The translations under genes and the position numbers were made by a program. A stretch of DNA of 64,000 nucleotides from Rhodanobacter denitrificans (GTDB lineage Bacteria; Pseudomonadota; Gammaproteobacteria; Xanthomonadales; Rhodanobacteraceae). Positions 63,904 to 64,000 of the stretch are shown piece by piece (within the stretch, counting starts at the first letter, position 1; each line of letters begins with the position of its first letter). The notes under the pieces were generated by a model. It did no database searches. It saw nothing but the letters and a program-made list of their open reading frames with translations, and was not told the DNA's origin. Location of the stretch: NCBI RefSeq assembly GCF_000230695.2, contig NC_020541.1:3162001-3226000 (forward strand). Reading direction: 5' to 3'.

Positions 63904-64000
63904 GCTTGAGCCTCCCCTGCATCCCCGCAGCGGCCAGTCCTTCCGTCGACAAAACTGCGACGTGAGTCACAATCTTAGGCTTTGCACAAGTGACCTTCCC
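63904..64000 (-). promoter_or_regulatory. Upstream region of the exopolysaccharide operon (partial)
   Basis: The 97 bases before the first operon gene hold its ribosome site and should hold part of the promoter. No complete sigma-54 element or PrsR-type site is seen here, but the region is cut by the window edge. Confidence 0.35.

Overview
The window is high-GC proteobacterial DNA, most likely a gammaproteobacterium of the Xanthomonadales (Rhodanobacteraceae-like). This placement is an inference from base composition, gene style and the type of exosortase locus; no rRNA gene or complete tRNA is present to confirm it. The dominant content is an exosortase A (XrtA)/PEP-CTERM system: its exopolysaccharide operon, its two-component regulators, three PEP-CTERM substrate proteins and accessory modification genes.

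Layout. (1) 1-6929: a minus-strand operon of small exported proteins and lipoproteins (1-2581, cut by the window edge), a cold-shock-like/membrane fusion protein (2722-3489), a divergent winged-helix/Ser-Thr kinase/TPR protein (3653-6310), an HNH-nuclease remnant (6328-6477) and an H-NS-family protein (6525-6929). (2) 7283-12995: a 5.7-kb low-GC island bounded by a perfect 48-bp direct repeat that is the 3' half of tRNA-Phe(GAA). Short repeats just inside each end look like recombinase arm sites. The cargo is a coiled-coil membrane protein, an OLD-family ATPase/TOPRIM nuclease and two unknown proteins; there is no integrase. (3) 13277-20525: three PEP-CTERM proteins, a FeeM-like N-acyltransferase, a nitroreductase-like protein and a ThiF/E1-like adenylyltransferase. 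(4) 20752-28273: wecB, then prsK-prsR-prsT. (5) 28301-38636: a PS-decarboxylase-like protein, a secreted glycan-active-looking protein, a degenerate asparagine synthase, methyltransferase, pyruvyltransferase, glycosyltransferase and kinase-like genes, mixed in orientation and locally low in GC. (6) 38640-63903: the minus-strand polysaccharide locus. It starts with the initiating undecaprenyl-phosphate sugar transferase at 63903 and runs through export lipoprotein, chain-length protein, tyrosine kinase, beta-barrel, ATPase, deacetylase, FemAB-like protein, glycosyltransferases, xrtA, amidotransferase, ATP-grasp and O-ligase to a flippase, mostly with 4-bp ATGA overlaps.

How it fits together. 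The polysaccharide operon builds and exports an exopolysaccharide. XrtA cleaves PEP-CTERM proteins at the inner membrane and probably passes them on for glycan attachment or surface display. PrsK/PrsR is a sigma-54-type two-component pair. All three PEP-CTERM genes carry a sigma-54 -24/-12 promoter, and 62-63 bases upstream of each -24 element sits a shared 17-bp element that I propose is the PrsR enhancer site. Interleaved with these genes are FeeM-like, nitroreductase-like and E1-like genes that may form a small-molecule or protein-modification pathway tied to the sorting system.

The most notable observations are the fixed-geometry PrsR regulon signature, this acyltransferase/nitroreductase/E1 cluster, and the integrase-less tRNA-Phe island with defence-like cargo. 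All are read from sequence alone and have not been confirmed by search.
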